Shown: positions 8,825-18,581 of the stretch, piece after piece
Layout of the letters: every line of letters begins with the position of its first letter
Position numbering within the stretch: position 1 is the first letter of the stretch
Origin: Peribacillus muralis
GTDB lineage: Bacteria > Bacillota > Bacilli > Bacillales > DSM-1321
DNA length: 64,000 bases
Direction: 5' to 3'
Assembly (NCBI RefSeq): GCF_001439925.1
Contig: NZ_LMBV01000001.1
Location: 245,217 to 309,216 of the forward strand
Translations under genes and position numbers: made by a program
Notes under the pieces: generated by a model
The model's database searches: none
The model's input: only the letters and a program-made list of their open reading frames with translations
What the model was told of the DNA's origin: nothing

Positions 8825-10297
8825 ATTTTTAACATAATTGGTAGCAGGAAAATTTTAATAATTTTATTTTTATTTGCACTATTTATAATAACGGGCTTCT
8901 TTCCTGTTGTTGGGATTTTATTTCTATCTATACTTATTATTATTATTATTACTTGGATAAAACCAAATTTCATGGTTTATTCCTTAATTGTTTATATTCC
9001 TTTAGAAGAGATAGTTTTAAAGATGTTTCCAACATCTATAACTGGTGTTATTAGGTTTGGATTAGAACCTTTCTTACTTTTAATATTTTGTCAAATAGTA
9101 ATAAAAAAAATTGTTCAAAAAGAACCATTAAAATTCGGGAAGGTATCTCTCTTTATATTGTTATTTTCAATTATAGGTTTAATATCAAATTTGTTGAATT
9201 CTAATAATATGGTTATTTACATATTAGGGGTTAGGCCTTTTATTAGATATTATCTCTTTTATTTAATTATAATAAATTTGAAAAATATAAATATAAAAAG
9301 AATTTTTTGTTTAATCACAATAACTTTTACATTTGAAGTTGGTTTAGGAATACTTCAAGTATATTTTCCAGTTTTATTATCGTTATTTTCCTCAGAAAGT
9401 GTTGTATTAGGTAAACAAGTAATAAAAGGTTCATATGAAAACAACTATAGTGACATATTTATTTTTGGTTCATTGGGTAGGTATAATATATATGCAAATT
9501 ATTTAGTACATATTTTCTTATTTATTCTTCCATTTTATTTATACAAAGTTTTTTATAGTAAAGTAAATAATAAAATCTTACCTTTATTATTAATTTCATT
9601 AGTCGCTATTGTATTTACAAATTCTAGAACAAGCTTGATTAGTTTATTAATTGGGGGAATTGTGATTTTTCTATTATATAGGAAATTAACCCCAAAAATA
9701 ATTTTCTCTTTATTTGGTTTGTTCTTACTAGCTTTAGTTTTTTTGATGATAGGAGTTAGTTTTGAGGTTGAATTTTTTAATAGATTTACAACTATTTTTA
9801 CCTCAGAATATATTTCCCAGTCTTTAAAAACTGACCGATTACATGTTTTGTTTTATATCTTACCATTCATTCTCCAAAGTAAACCCTTTTTTGGTTTTGG
9901 ACCTGGTGAAGTGGGTTCTGATGTAACTGGAGGTACAATTGGTAGTCAAGCATTGTTTAATACTACGGATTTTATTAATAATCCTTTTTTAAGTGATGTA
10001 GGACATGTTGCTCTAATTGCACAAACTGGATTAATTGGATACTTAGCTTATGGCTTGATTTTTTTATACAGTTTAAAGGTGTCCCTATCTATTTTTAAGG
10101 ATACAGAGAGTAGTTTATATAAATCTATAGCTATGGGGTTATTCTTAAATCTATGCGTTATATTTTTTGAGAATTTTTCTTCATTTAACATAATATATAG
10201 ACCAATTTCAGCTTACTTATGGATAATGATAGGTATATTATTTTATATTAAATTGAATACAAAGGAAAAAAAATATGACAAAAATATTAATGATTGA
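8825..10297 (+). CDS. O-antigen ligase / Wzy-type polysaccharide polymerase, probable non-standard start
   Basis: A very hydrophobic protein with about 12 membrane segments, expected to polymerise lipid-linked repeat units outside the membrane. The Wzy/WaaL signature region is visible late in the protein (GFGPGEVGSD before a large loop, then further helices). The first ATG is 8972, but it has no ribosome site. The same frame stays open back through 8825 for 49 more codons in AT-rich DNA and encodes a membrane hairpin. It contains no ATG, GTG or TTG. AGGAG at 8811-8815 sits 9 nt before an ATT codon at 8825, so I place the start there tentatively. The 3' end overlaps the next gene by 23 nt. Confidence 0.75.
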   Translation: MFNIIGSRKILIILFLFALFIITGFFPVVGILFLSILIIIIITWIKPNFMVYSLIVYIPLEEIVLKMFPTSITGVIRFGLEPFLLLIFCQIVIKKIVQKEPLKFGKVSLFILLFSIIGLISNLLNSNNMVIYILGVRPFIRYYLFYLIIINLKNINIKRIFCLITITFTFEVGLGILQVYFPVLLSLFSSESVVLGKQVIKGSYENNYSDIFIFGSLGRYNIYANYLVHIFLFILPFYLYKVFYSKVNNKILPLLLISLVAIVFTNSRTSLISLLIGGIVIFLLYRKLTPKIIFSLFGLFLLALVFLMIGVSFEVEFFNRFTTIFTSEYISQSLKTDRLHVLFYILPFILQSKPFFGFGPGEVGSDVTGGTIGSQALFNTTDFINNPFLSDVGHVALIAQTGLIGYLAYGLIFLYSLKVSLSIFKDTESSLYKSIAMGLFLNLCVIFFENFSSFNIIYRPISAYLWIMIGILFYIKLNTKEKKYDKNIND

Positions 10298-11378
10298 TAT
10301 AGGATCCCATTTTGGTGGGGCAGAAAAGCATATCTTTGATCTAGTAAATGAGGCAGAAAAAAAATTCCCATCTTTAAATTTTCATATTGTGGTCAGAAAA
10401 AGTAATCGTTTGTATGATTTACTCAATAATAAACAAAATAGTAATGTGGAATTTTATCTTCTAAAAGAAACGGGGATAGAATTCAATGATATTTTTAGGC
10501 TTGTAAAATATATAAAAAAACAAAATATTGAAGTTATGCACGCGCATACTGTGGCTTCGAATATACTCGGATGTATTTTATCACTACTAACAAAAGCTAA
10601 AGTTGTAACTACTATACATGGGATTATCAATTATGATTATCCAAATAGATTAAAAAAAACAATTTATAGGATACTGGAAAGAAGCCTACTAAAGCTAAAT
10701 AATAAATATATATGTGTATCTAAATTTGTTTATAACGATTTGATGAAAAATCATTATAATAAAGAAAAATTATCAATAATATACAATGGAGTAATTGTAA
10801 AAAAATCAAATCCAGAATACCTTGAAAAATTAAGAAGGAAATATGGTTTAAATGGTAGTAAAGTATTAGGTACTGTTGCACGATTAGAAAAGGTAAAAAA
10901 TATACAATTGTTATTAGAGATTACAAAAGAAATTAAAAAGGATAATCAGGATGTCAAAGTTTTAATTGTCGGGGAAGGTGAACAAAAACACAAGTTAAAA
11001 AGATATACCGAGGAATTAAATATCCAAAATAATATAATTTTCCTAGGTTTTAAAGAAAATCCATATCCATATATAGAACTAATGGATATATACGTTCAAA
11101 CTTCTTTGATGGAAACATTTGGGTTGACGGTAATTGAGGCTGTTAAATTAGGTAAACAAGTTACGTGCTTTAATATCGGGGCTTTGACAGAATTTCAAAC
11201 GTTAATGCCAAATCGTATTTATGCATTACAAGAAAAATCTAATTTTGTACCTAAGATAAAACATCTTCTTGAAGAAGGCAATGATTATAATAAAGATTCT
11301 ATTAATGATCTTTTTAATTGGGAAAATTGTATAAAAGAGATAAACAGCATTTATATTAAAATGGTAAAGGATGAATAA
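10275..11378 (+). CDS. Glycosyltransferase family 4 protein
   Basis: A 367-residue retaining glycosyltransferase of GT-B fold that probably adds one sugar to the lipid-linked repeat unit on the inner membrane face. The N-terminal domain starts MIDIGSHFGGAEKHI, typical of GT4. The C-terminal domain has GTVARLEKVKN, LIVGEGE, and the donor-site region SLMETFGLTVIEA, which supplies the E-x7-E motif. The sugar is unknown. ATG 10275 overlaps the polymerase end; GGAAAAAAAA precedes it. Base composition is very AT-rich, like the surrounding five genes and unlike galU. Confidence 0.88.
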   Translation: MTKILMIDIGSHFGGAEKHIFDLVNEAEKKFPSLNFHIVVRKSNRLYDLLNNKQNSNVEFYLLKETGIEFNDIFRLVKYIKKQNIEVMHAHTVASNILGCILSLLTKAKVVTTIHGIINYDYPNRLKKTIYRILERSLLKLNNKYICVSKFVYNDLMKNHYNKEKLSIIYNGVIVKKSNPEYLEKLRRKYGLNGSKVLGTVARLEKVKNIQLLLEITKEIKKDNQDVKVLIVGEGEQKHKLKRYTEELNIQNNIIFLGFKENPYPYIELMDIYVQTSLMETFGLTVIEAVKLGKQVTCFNIGALTEFQTLMPNRIYALQEKSNFVPKIKHLLEEGNDYNKDSINDLFNWENCIKEINSIYIKMVKDE

Positions 11379-11381
11379 AGA

Positions 11382-12506
11382 ATGACTAAAGTACTAGTTT
11401 TTGGGTATTATGGAGATAAAAATCTTGGAGATGAAATATTGTTACAAGGAATTTTAACTTCTTTTAAATTAGAAAATCCATCATTAGATGTTACTATCCT
11501 ATCAAAAAATCCTAAACTAACAAGTGAAAGATTTAATATTAAATCAACCAATGCACCAAGAAAAAATAAGTATCTATTAAAGTTTATTAGAGAAATCTCT
11601 AAAACAGATATATTTATTTTAGGTGGAGGAGGACTAATTCAAGACTTCATAGGAATTAAACAACTTTTTTATTGGATTTCGAGCCTTCTAATTGCTAAAA
11701 TTTTCAGAAAAAAGACAATGCTCTATTCAATAGGAGTTGGGCCATTAGGTACAAAACAATCAAGAATTGTTACACGGTTTTTTCTGAAATTTGCAGATTT
11801 AATTACAGTTCGGGATGAGGGTAGTGCAGATTTATTATTAGAGATAGGTGTAAGAAAAGATAAGATTTTTGTGACCGCGGATCCTGCATTTGTTTTAAAT
11901 CCTGAAATTAAAAAAAATAAAATTTCGATTCGTGAAAATTCTATTGGTATTTCTTTTTTACCGTATTTTAACATAGTAAATAATAATAGTATGGAAAGTG
12001 AGTTAGAACTAAACTTCATAAAATTCATTAATCAATTGATAGAAACCCAAGGGTATAATGTATATCTCATACCTTTGCATAATTTAGAAGGAGAGACTCA
12101 TGATTTAGGAGCTGCAAAAAGAATCCTTGCTGGTATAAAAAATAAGGAGAAAATCTTACTGTTAGATGAGGATCTTACTCCTACTGAAGCTTTAAATATA
12201 TTTGGGGAATTCGAAATTTTCGTGGGTGTAAGATTGCATTCTTTGATAATGTCTGCAATTAATAATGTTCCATTTGTGAGCATTAATTATCATCCCAAGG
12301 TAGAGAGTTTTATAAAATTGGTTAATCAAGAGAGGTATAGCTTAAATATCAATAATGTTACTGACGAAGAACTTATGGAAAAGTTTTTATTATTGAAAGA
12401 GAATAAACAAAATGAAATAAAAACAATAAAAAATGAGTTTCAGCAATTAAGAAAGAAAAGTTTATCTACGCAAACTTTATTAAGAAATTTTATTAATAAA
12501 GATTAA
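11382..12506 (+). CDS. Polysaccharide pyruvyl transferase family protein
   Basis: A 374-residue protein of the CsaB/PS_pyruv_trans family, which adds ketal-linked pyruvate to sugars of surface polymers. The family start (VFGYYGDKNLGDEILLQG) is intact, as are LGGGGLIQD near residue 84, SIGVGPLG near 115 and a C-terminal VGVRLHSLIMSAINNVPFV segment near 283. Pyruvylation gives a polymer negative charge and, in Bacillus cell-wall polysaccharide, creates the ligand for S-layer SLH domains; whether that applies here is unknown. It starts 3 nt after the GT4 stop with GGATGAATAAAG upstream. It shares the low G+C of the cassette. Confidence 0.88.
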   Translation: MTKVLVFGYYGDKNLGDEILLQGILTSFKLENPSLDVTILSKNPKLTSERFNIKSTNAPRKNKYLLKFIREISKTDIFILGGGGLIQDFIGIKQLFYWISSLLIAKIFRKKTMLYSIGVGPLGTKQSRIVTRFFLKFADLITVRDEGSADLLLEIGVRKDKIFVTADPAFVLNPEIKKNKISIRENSIGISFLPYFNIVNNNSMESELELNFIKFINQLIETQGYNVYLIPLHNLEGETHDLGAAKRILAGIKNKEKILLLDEDLTPTEALNIFGEFEIFVGVRLHSLIMSAINNVPFVSINYHPKVESFIKLVNQERYSLNINNVTDEELMEKFLLLKENKQNEIKTIKNEFQQLRKKSLSTQTLLRNFINKD

Positions 12507-12515
12507 GGTATAAAA

Positions 12516-13970
12516 ATGAATATTAAAACTGTTTTATTAAATAGATTCTCAAATAATATTTTAATTGGCTCTCTTTTACTCTCAGTTGGAATGTTAATTA
12601 CAAGATTTATTGCTTTTTATCGAGAGTTTCTCTTAGTTACGGACTCATCATTTATGGGCTTATCAGATACTTTATATATTGCACTTATAATTAATGATTT
12701 TTTATATTTTTTATTAGTTGGAGGTGTATTAGGAGCTACATTTGTTCCATATTATGCTAAAAAAATTGTAATAAATAAGGTTGAAGCTCAAAGAGATTCA
12801 AATATTATCTTCGGTTATCTATTATTGTTACTAGGCTCTTTAACAGTAATTGTATATTTAAAACCTGAAATGATTTTTAGTTTAATATTAAAAAATGAAG
12901 AAGTACCTGAAATGTTGATTCATCTAACAAATGCCTTAATACCATCATGGTTTTTAATAGTTTTAAATGGCTTTCTTTTAGCAATATTTAATGCGCATAA
13001 GAAATTTTATGAATATTCTCTCTCTCTGATATTAAATAACATTTTGATGTTAATAAGTATTTTGTTTTTTAAAAATTATATAGGAATATATTCTTTTCCA
13101 CTCGGAATAACAGTGGGAAATTTAGCGCAATTTATTTTTTTAATATTAAAAGGTCGGATCTGGGGAATGAAATTAATTCCTACATTCAAATGGAATAAGG
13201 AAATATTCAACTTATTAGTCAAATCTATCCCCCTAACATTTTTCTTAGGGTACTATCAAATTAGTCTTATCTTATTTCAAAGGTATGCTTTTGTGAACGA
13301 TGGGCTAGTTTCAAGTGTTAAATTTTCTGATAAATTAATCCAGGTATTTTTTGGAGTACTTATTGTGTCATATATAACCGCAGTTTTACCTTATCTGGTT
13401 GAAAGCTTTATTAAGGTCGGAAATGAATTCAATAAATTTTTCGAAGATATAATTATATCTGTAAAAACAAGGATACTACCTATCTTCTTATTATTATATT
13501 TTTGTAGTCCTCAGTTAATAAATACAATGGAATTCATATTGAATAATTCTTTTAATATACAAAATTTAGATCAAACTTTTAAAGTTTTTTCAATATTATT
13601 TGTTTTTATGTCTTTTGCTTTTATACTAACTAGAGTATATATAGTGATGAATCTTAATAAATTTATAGTTTTTTTTAGCTGTATTACACTTGTTATTTCA
13701 TATTTTTTTTATGAACTAGAACTTATGAATTACATGAATACTTTTTTAATGAGTAACTTGATTTACTTTTTATTATTGTACTCATATTTAATTTTCAAAA
13801 AATATATAACTTTTACTAAAAGAATGTATTTTAGTTTCATTTTTTTACTCTTTGAATTTATTCTAATATATTTATTTACAAAGTGTTTTGGTAATTTCAT
13901 TATAGTAATAATTTTAATAGTAATAGCTACATTATTTTATGGTTATTTTTTTCGAAAAGTTATGAAATAA
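12516..13970 (+). CDS. MurJ/Wzx-like lipid-linked oligosaccharide flippase
   Basis: A 484-residue integral membrane protein with about 12-14 helices, including an Arg-rich first loop (TRFIAFYREFLL) and GGVLGATFVPYYA, both typical of the MviN/MurJ branch of MOP flippases. In this place it probably moves the undecaprenyl-linked repeat unit outward for the polymerase encoded at 8825. The context (polymerase, transferases, priming enzyme) completes a Wzx/Wzy-dependent pathway. ATG 12516 is 9 nt after the pyruvyltransferase stop, with AAGG upstream. A role in lipid II transport is less likely because a housekeeping MurJ would not normally sit here. Confidence 0.85.
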   Translation: MNIKTVLLNRFSNNILIGSLLLSVGMLITRFIAFYREFLLVTDSSFMGLSDTLYIALIINDFLYFLLVGGVLGATFVPYYAKKIVINKVEAQRDSNIIFGYLLLLLGSLTVIVYLKPEMIFSLILKNEEVPEMLIHLTNALIPSWFLIVLNGFLLAIFNAHKKFYEYSLSLILNNILMLISILFFKNYIGIYSFPLGITVGNLAQFIFLILKGRIWGMKLIPTFKWNKEIFNLLVKSIPLTFFLGYYQISLILFQRYAFVNDGLVSSVKFSDKLIQVFFGVLIVSYITAVLPYLVESFIKVGNEFNKFFEDIIISVKTRILPIFLLLYFCSPQLINTMEFILNNSFNIQNLDQTFKVFSILFVFMSFAFILTRVYIVMNLNKFIVFFSCITLVISYFFYELELMNYMNTFLMSNLIYFLLLYSYLIFKKYITFTKRMYFSFIFLLFEFILIYLFTKCFGNFIIVIILIVIATLFYGYFFRKVMK

Positions 13971-13985
13971 ATAGGATGTGTGTTT

Positions 13986-15140
13986 ATGAACGTATTTATT
14001 ATTGGCTCAAAAGGTATTCCGGCTAAATATGGAGGTTTTGAAACCTTTGTAGAATATTTAACATCACGTAAGGTAAGCAATCAAATTTTGTATCATGTTT
14101 CATGTTTAGGTGAAGAAAATAGTGAATTCTATTATCAAAATGCTCGATGTTTTAATGTGAAGGTTCCAAATGTGGGAAGTGCAAGTGCTGTTTTATATGA
14201 TATTTTAAGCTTAAAAGAGAGCATTCGTTATATTAAAGAGGAGAAAATAGATAATTGCATTATTTATATACTGGCATGTCGAATCGGTCCTGTCTTTTCG
14301 TATTATAAAAATCAGTTAGAAAAAATGGGTGTACAAGTATTCGTTAATCCAGATGGACATGAATGGAAACGTAGTAAATGGAATTACTGGATTAAACGCT
14401 ATTGGAAGTTATCTGAAAAATTGATGGTTAAGAATGCAGATTTATTAGTCTGTGATTCAATAGGAATAGAGAGTTACATACGTGCTGAGTATAATTCTTA
14501 TAACCCTAAAACCAGATTTATTGCATATGGGGCTGATATTACTCCTTCTCAATTGAGTGCTAAGGACGAAGTACTGATCGAGTGGTATAAAAAGTATCAG
14601 ATTCAACCCAAAGAATATTATTTAGTTGTTGGAAGATTTGTTCCTGAGAATAATTATGAATTAATGATTACAGAATTTATGAATTCCTCTACAACAAAAG
14701 ATTTTATTCTTATTGCAAATGTTGAAGAAAATGCTTTTTATGAGCGATTGAAACGCACAACTAATTTTGAAAAGGACCATCGAATTAAGTTTGTAGGAAC
14801 CGTTTATGATCAAGAATTACTTAAAAAAATAAGGGAAAATGCTTATGGGTATTTTCATGGACATGAAGTTGGGGGAACAAATCCTTCTCTCTTAGAAGCT
14901 TTAGCTTCTACAAGTATAAATTTACTTTTGGACGTTGTCTTTAATAAGGAAGTTGGAAAAGAATGTGCTGTTTATTTCTCGAAAGAAACTAGTTCACTCA
15001 CTAATTTAATTAATGAAGTAGAGAAATTCTCTACAGGTCAAATAGAGATACTAGGTAAAGCAGCTAAAGAAAGAATTAGGACAGAATATTCATGGGATAA
15101 AATTGTAAATGAATATGAAACATTATTTTCAAGTAATTAA
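13986..15140 (+). CDS. DUF1972-family glycosyltransferase (rhamnosyltransferase-like)
   Basis: A 384-residue GT-B glycosyltransferase with the DUF1972 N-terminal signature (GSKGIPAKYGGFETFVEYL), found in capsule rhamnosyltransferases such as Cps2T and WsaF relatives. The C-terminal donor domain has VVGRFVPENNYELMI and a HGHEVGGTNPSLLEAL segment. Because the next four genes make dTDP-L-rhamnose, rhamnose is a reasonable donor, but this is inference. ATG 13986 is preferred over GTG 13980 because AGGATG ends a suitable distance upstream. It lies 15 nt after the flippase and is the last glycosyltransferase of the cassette. Confidence 0.85.
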   Translation: MNVFIIGSKGIPAKYGGFETFVEYLTSRKVSNQILYHVSCLGEENSEFYYQNARCFNVKVPNVGSASAVLYDILSLKESIRYIKEEKIDNCIIYILACRIGPVFSYYKNQLEKMGVQVFVNPDGHEWKRSKWNYWIKRYWKLSEKLMVKNADLLVCDSIGIESYIRAEYNSYNPKTRFIAYGADITPSQLSAKDEVLIEWYKKYQIQPKEYYLVVGRFVPENNYELMITEFMNSSTTKDFILIANVEENAFYERLKRTTNFEKDHRIKFVGTVYDQELLKKIRENAYGYFHGHEVGGTNPSLLEALASTSINLLLDVVFNKEVGKECAVYFSKETSSLTNLINEVEKFSTGQIEILGKAAKERIRTEYSWDKIVNEYETLFSSN

Positions 15141-15248
15141 AGTACTAATAAAAGAAACGCAATTTTCTTAAAAAATTTTTTAATTTTAACTATGCAGTAA
15201 CAACATCATTGTACTAGACAAGTAAGAAAACTAATAATGAGGTGGCAA

Positions 15249-16151
15249 ATGAAAGGAATCATATTAGCAGGCGGAAGTGGTACACGTCTTTATCCAATAA
15301 CTAAGTCGATATCAAAACAATTAATTCCGGTTTACGATAAACCAATGATTTATTATCCGTTATCTGTATTAATGCTTGCAGGTATTCGGGATATATTAAT
15401 TATTTCAACACCAGAAGATACGCATAGATTTGAGCAACTTCTGGGTGATGGAAAAGAATTGGGAATCGAGTTGAGTTATGCTATCCAGTCTTCACCTGAT
15501 GGTTTAGCACAGGCATTTATCATTGGAGAAGATTTCATTGGTGATGAATCGGTTGCTCTAGTTCTAGGTGATAATATTTTCTATGGGCACGGTTTTACGA
15601 AAGTTTTGGAACGAGTTGCCAGTCAAAAAAAAGGAGCGACTATATTTGGCTACAATGTAAAAGATCCAGAGCGCTTTGGAGTTGTTGAATTTGATGAAAG
15701 TGGGAAGGCGGTTTCCATTGAAGAAAAACCGCAAACTCCAAAATCAACCTATGCAGTTACAGGACTATATTTTTATGATAACGATGTTGTTGAAATAGCG
15801 AAATCTATTAACCCTTCTGAACGGGGCGAATTGGAAATTACATCAGTTAATGAGGAATATTTACGGAGAGGGAAGCTCCAAGTAGAGTTAATGGGGCGTG
15901 GTTTTGCATGGTTAGACACAGGGACTCATGAATCTTTATTAGAAGCTTCTACTTTTATAGAAACGATAGAAAAACGGCAAAGTTTAAAGGTTGCTTGTTT
16001 AGAAGAGATTGCTTATCGAAAAGGATATATTTCAAGAGATCAACTCATAAAGTTGGCTGAACCCTTAAAGAAAAATGAATATGGAAAATATATGATGCGC
16101 TTAGCTGAGCAAGTATTAATTGATAAAAATTTAGTGGGTGCAAAATCATGA
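15249..16151 (+). CDS. rfbA: Glucose-1-phosphate thymidylyltransferase
   Basis: A 300-residue enzyme making dTDP-glucose from dTTP and glucose-1-phosphate, step 1 of dTDP-L-rhamnose synthesis. Intact signature [18 protein letters not shown] at the N terminus, then [12 protein letters not shown] and [10 protein letters not shown]. Length is normal for RmlA (about 290). I chose ATG 15249 because GAGGTGG lies just before it; ATG 15237 would put that site inside the gene. It follows a 108-nt gap that may hold a promoter. It overlaps rfbC by the four bases ATGA. Confidence 0.95.
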   Translation: MKGIILAGGSGTRLYPITKSISKQLIPVYDKPMIYYPLSVLMLAGIRDILIISTPEDTHRFEQLLGDGKELGIELSYAIQSSPDGLAQAFIIGEDFIGDESVALVLGDNIFYGHGFTKVLERVASQKKGATIFGYNVKDPERFGVVEFDESGKAVSIEEKPQTPKSTYAVTGLYFYDNDVVEIAKSINPSERGELEITSVNEEYLRRGKLQVELMGRGFAWLDTGTHESLLEASTFIETIEKRQSLKVACLEEIAYRKGYISRDQLIKLAEPLKKNEYGKYMMRLAEQVLIDKNLVGAKS

Positions 16152-16708
16152 ATATTACAAAAACAAAATTAAATGGTGTAATGGTGATTGAACCAATAAT
16201 CTTTGGTGATCACCGTGGGTGGTTTACTGAAACTTATAATGAAGAGAACTTTAAAAAAGCTGGTATAGACATAGTTTTTATACAAGATAATCATTCATTT
16301 TCTGCCATAAAAGGAACGCTACGAGGACTACATTATCAAAAGGATCCAAAAGCACAAACAAAGCTTGTTCGTTGTACAAAAGGCTCAATCTTTGATGTAG
16401 CAATTGATATTCAAAAAGAAAGTCCTACCTATGGTGAATGGTTTGGAGTAGAGCTTAGTGAAGAAAATAAAAAGCAATTATTGGTTCCAAAAGGATTTGC
16501 TCATGGTTTTATGACGCTAACAGATGATGTTGAGGTTCAGTATAAAGTGGATGAGTTGTATTCTCCAGAAAATGATAGAGGAATTATTTGGAATGACCCA
16601 GAAATAGGGATTCAATGGCCAATGGATATTGAACCTGTCTTATCTGCTAAAGATGAAAATGCTCCGTTACTAAAGGATGCTGAAAATAATTTTGTGAGTG
16701 GAGAATAG
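16148..16708 (+). CDS. rfbC: dTDP-4-dehydrorhamnose 3,5-epimerase
   Basis: A 186-residue cupin-fold epimerase, step 3 of dTDP-L-rhamnose synthesis. It carries the catalytic His in LRGLHYQ (near residue 59), the FDVAIDI and SYPTYGEW-like core ([13 protein letters not shown]), and the [11 protein letters not shown] segment near 117. Length is normal for RmlC. It starts inside the rfbA stop (ATGA overlap), which suggests coupled translation, and is 3 nt before rfbD. Confidence 0.95.
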   Translation: MNITKTKLNGVMVIEPIIFGDHRGWFTETYNEENFKKAGIDIVFIQDNHSFSAIKGTLRGLHYQKDPKAQTKLVRCTKGSIFDVAIDIQKESPTYGEWFGVELSEENKKQLLVPKGFAHGFMTLTDDVEVQYKVDELYSPENDRGIIWNDPEIGIQWPMDIEPVLSAKDENAPLLKDAENNFVSGE

Positions 16709-16711
16709 GCC

Positions 16712-17566
16712 ATGAAAGTTTTAGTAACTGGTTATAGTGGTCAACTTGGCTTTGATGTGGTCAAGGAAGGTAATTATAGAGGGCTGCAGATGTATGGTAC
16801 CGGCTCTCGTGATATAGATATCACTGATAAAGATTGCGTATCTAAATATGTTACAGAATTAAATCCTGCAGTAATTATTCACTGTGCTGCTTACACAGCT
16901 GTTGATAAAGCGGAAGATGATAAAGAGAAATGTTATGATGTTAATGTCAATGGCACTAGGTATTTGGCTGAAGCAGCAAAGGAGATAGGGGCTAAATTTG
17001 TTTATATTAGCACGGATTATGTATTGGATGGGCAGGGAGATAAGCCATTTAAAGAAACTGATTCCCCTAATCCTATTGGTTATTATGGTTTCACCAAATT
17101 TGAAGGGGAGAAAATCATACAATCTCTCTTAGAGAATTATTTTATTGTGCGGATTTCTTGGGTTTTTGGTACTAATGGAAATAATTTCATTAAAACTATG
17201 CTTAAATTATCTGAGTCTCGAGATGTATTAAATGTAGTAGGCGATCAATTCGGTTCTCCTACGTATACTTATGATTTGTCTCGTTTATTATTGGATATGA
17301 TTCAAACAGATCGTTATGGAATCTACCATGCATCTAATGAAGGTTTTTGTAGTTGGGCAGAATTTGCTCAAGTAATTTTTAAAATTACTAATAAAAATGT
17401 AAAGGTAAACTCAATAAATACTGAGGAATATCCAACAAGGGCAGTGCGACCAAAAAATTCAAGACTATCTAAGCAAAAGTTGACAGAAAATGGATTTGTT
17501 GCTTTACCTAATTGGAAAGATGCGTTAACCCGGTATATAGAAAAGTTAAATCAAGAGGTGAACTGA
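16712..17566 (+). CDS. rfbD: dTDP-4-dehydrorhamnose reductase
   Basis: A 284-residue short-chain dehydrogenase that makes dTDP-L-rhamnose using NAD(P)H, step 4 of the pathway. The Rossmann motif is TGYSGQLGFDV. NCAAYTAVDKAE-like sequence (HCAAYTAVDKAEDD) follows, and the catalytic Ser-Tyr-Lys set is in YISTDYVLDG and YYGFTKFEGE. Length is normal for RmlD. It is tightly packed in the rfbACDB operon and separated from rfbB by 1 nt. Confidence 0.95.
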   Translation: MKVLVTGYSGQLGFDVVKEGNYRGLQMYGTGSRDIDITDKDCVSKYVTELNPAVIIHCAAYTAVDKAEDDKEKCYDVNVNGTRYLAEAAKEIGAKFVYISTDYVLDGQGDKPFKETDSPNPIGYYGFTKFEGEKIIQSLLENYFIVRISWVFGTNGNNFIKTMLKLSESRDVLNVVGDQFGSPTYTYDLSRLLLDMIQTDRYGIYHASNEGFCSWAEFAQVIFKITNKNVKVNSINTEEYPTRAVRPKNSRLSKQKLTENGFVALPNWKDALTRYIEKLNQEVN

Positions 17567-17567
17567 A

Positions 17568-18581
17568 ATGAAGAAACAAAAGATGCTAGTGACAGGCGGA
17601 GCAGGATTCATTGGTGGAAATTTTGTTCAATTTATGGTGAATAAATATCCGGATTATGATATTTATAACTTAGATTCATTGACTTATGCAGGAGATTTAA
17701 TGAAGCACCGGGAGATAGAAAATAAACTAAACTATCATTTTGTTAAAGCAGACATTACGGATCGAAAGTCAATCATGTCTTTGTTCGAACGAGAGAAGTT
17801 TGATTATGTAGTTCATTTTGCAGCTGAAAGCCATGTGGATCGATCAATAACGAATCCCGAGGTTTTTGTTTTGACGAATGTACTGGGCACACAAGTATTA
17901 TTAGATGCAGCAAAGGAAAATAAGATTACTAAATTTGTTCATGTATCGACGGATGAAGTATACGGAGAATTAGATTTTGATCCTACAACTTTTTTTACAG
18001 AGGAAACTCCACTGCAACCGAATAGCCCATATAGTGCTAGTAAGGCATCTTCTGATTTGTTAGTACGGGCTTATTACGAAACGTTCCAATTGCCGGTTAA
18101 TATTACGCGCTGCTCGAATAACTACGGTCCATATCATTTTCCAGAAAAATTAATACCGTTGACCATCTCCAGAGTAGTCAATGACCAAAAGGTGCCTGTT
18201 TACGGTGATGGAAAAAACATCCGTGACTGGTTACATGTTATTGATCATTGTTCAGCAATAGATTTAGTTCTACATAAGGGTGACAACGGCGAAGTATATA
18301 ATGTTGGTGGTCATAACGAGAAAACGAATTTAGAAGTGGTCAAAACGATAATTGGTACACTCGGTAAATCAGAAAACTTAATTGATTTTGTAGATGATCG
18401 TCTTGGTCATGATAAGCGATATGCAATTGATCCTACAAAACTAATGAAATTGGGTTGGAAACCAACCTACAATTTTGAAACTGGTATTGCCCAAACGATT
18501 CAATGGTATCTAAATAATAAAGAATGGTGGGAACAAATCATTACAGGGAGTTATCAGACTTACTTTGATAAAAAATATTGA
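17568..18581 (+). CDS. rfbB: dTDP-glucose 4,6-dehydratase
   Basis: A 337-residue extended SDR enzyme converting dTDP-glucose to dTDP-4-keto-6-deoxyglucose, step 2 of the pathway. It has the NAD motif TGGAGFIGGNFV, AAESHVDRSI, the catalytic TDEVYGEL segment, YSASKASSDLLV (Tyr and Lys) and NNYGPYHFPEKLIPL. Length is normal for RmlB. It closes the operon; the next 550 nt hold no intact gene, marking the end of the co-directional polysaccharide operon. Confidence 0.95.
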   Translation: MKKQKMLVTGGAGFIGGNFVQFMVNKYPDYDIYNLDSLTYAGDLMKHREIENKLNYHFVKADITDRKSIMSLFEREKFDYVVHFAAESHVDRSITNPEVFVLTNVLGTQVLLDAAKENKITKFVHVSTDEVYGELDFDPTTFFTEETPLQPNSPYSASKASSDLLVRAYYETFQLPVNITRCSNNYGPYHFPEKLIPLTISRVVNDQKVPVYGDGKNIRDWLHVIDHCSAIDLVLHKGDNGEVYNVGGHNEKTNLEVVKTIIGTLGKSENLIDFVDDRLGHDKRYAIDPTKLMKLGWKPTYNFETGIAQTIQWYLNNKEWWEQIITGSYQTYFDKKY

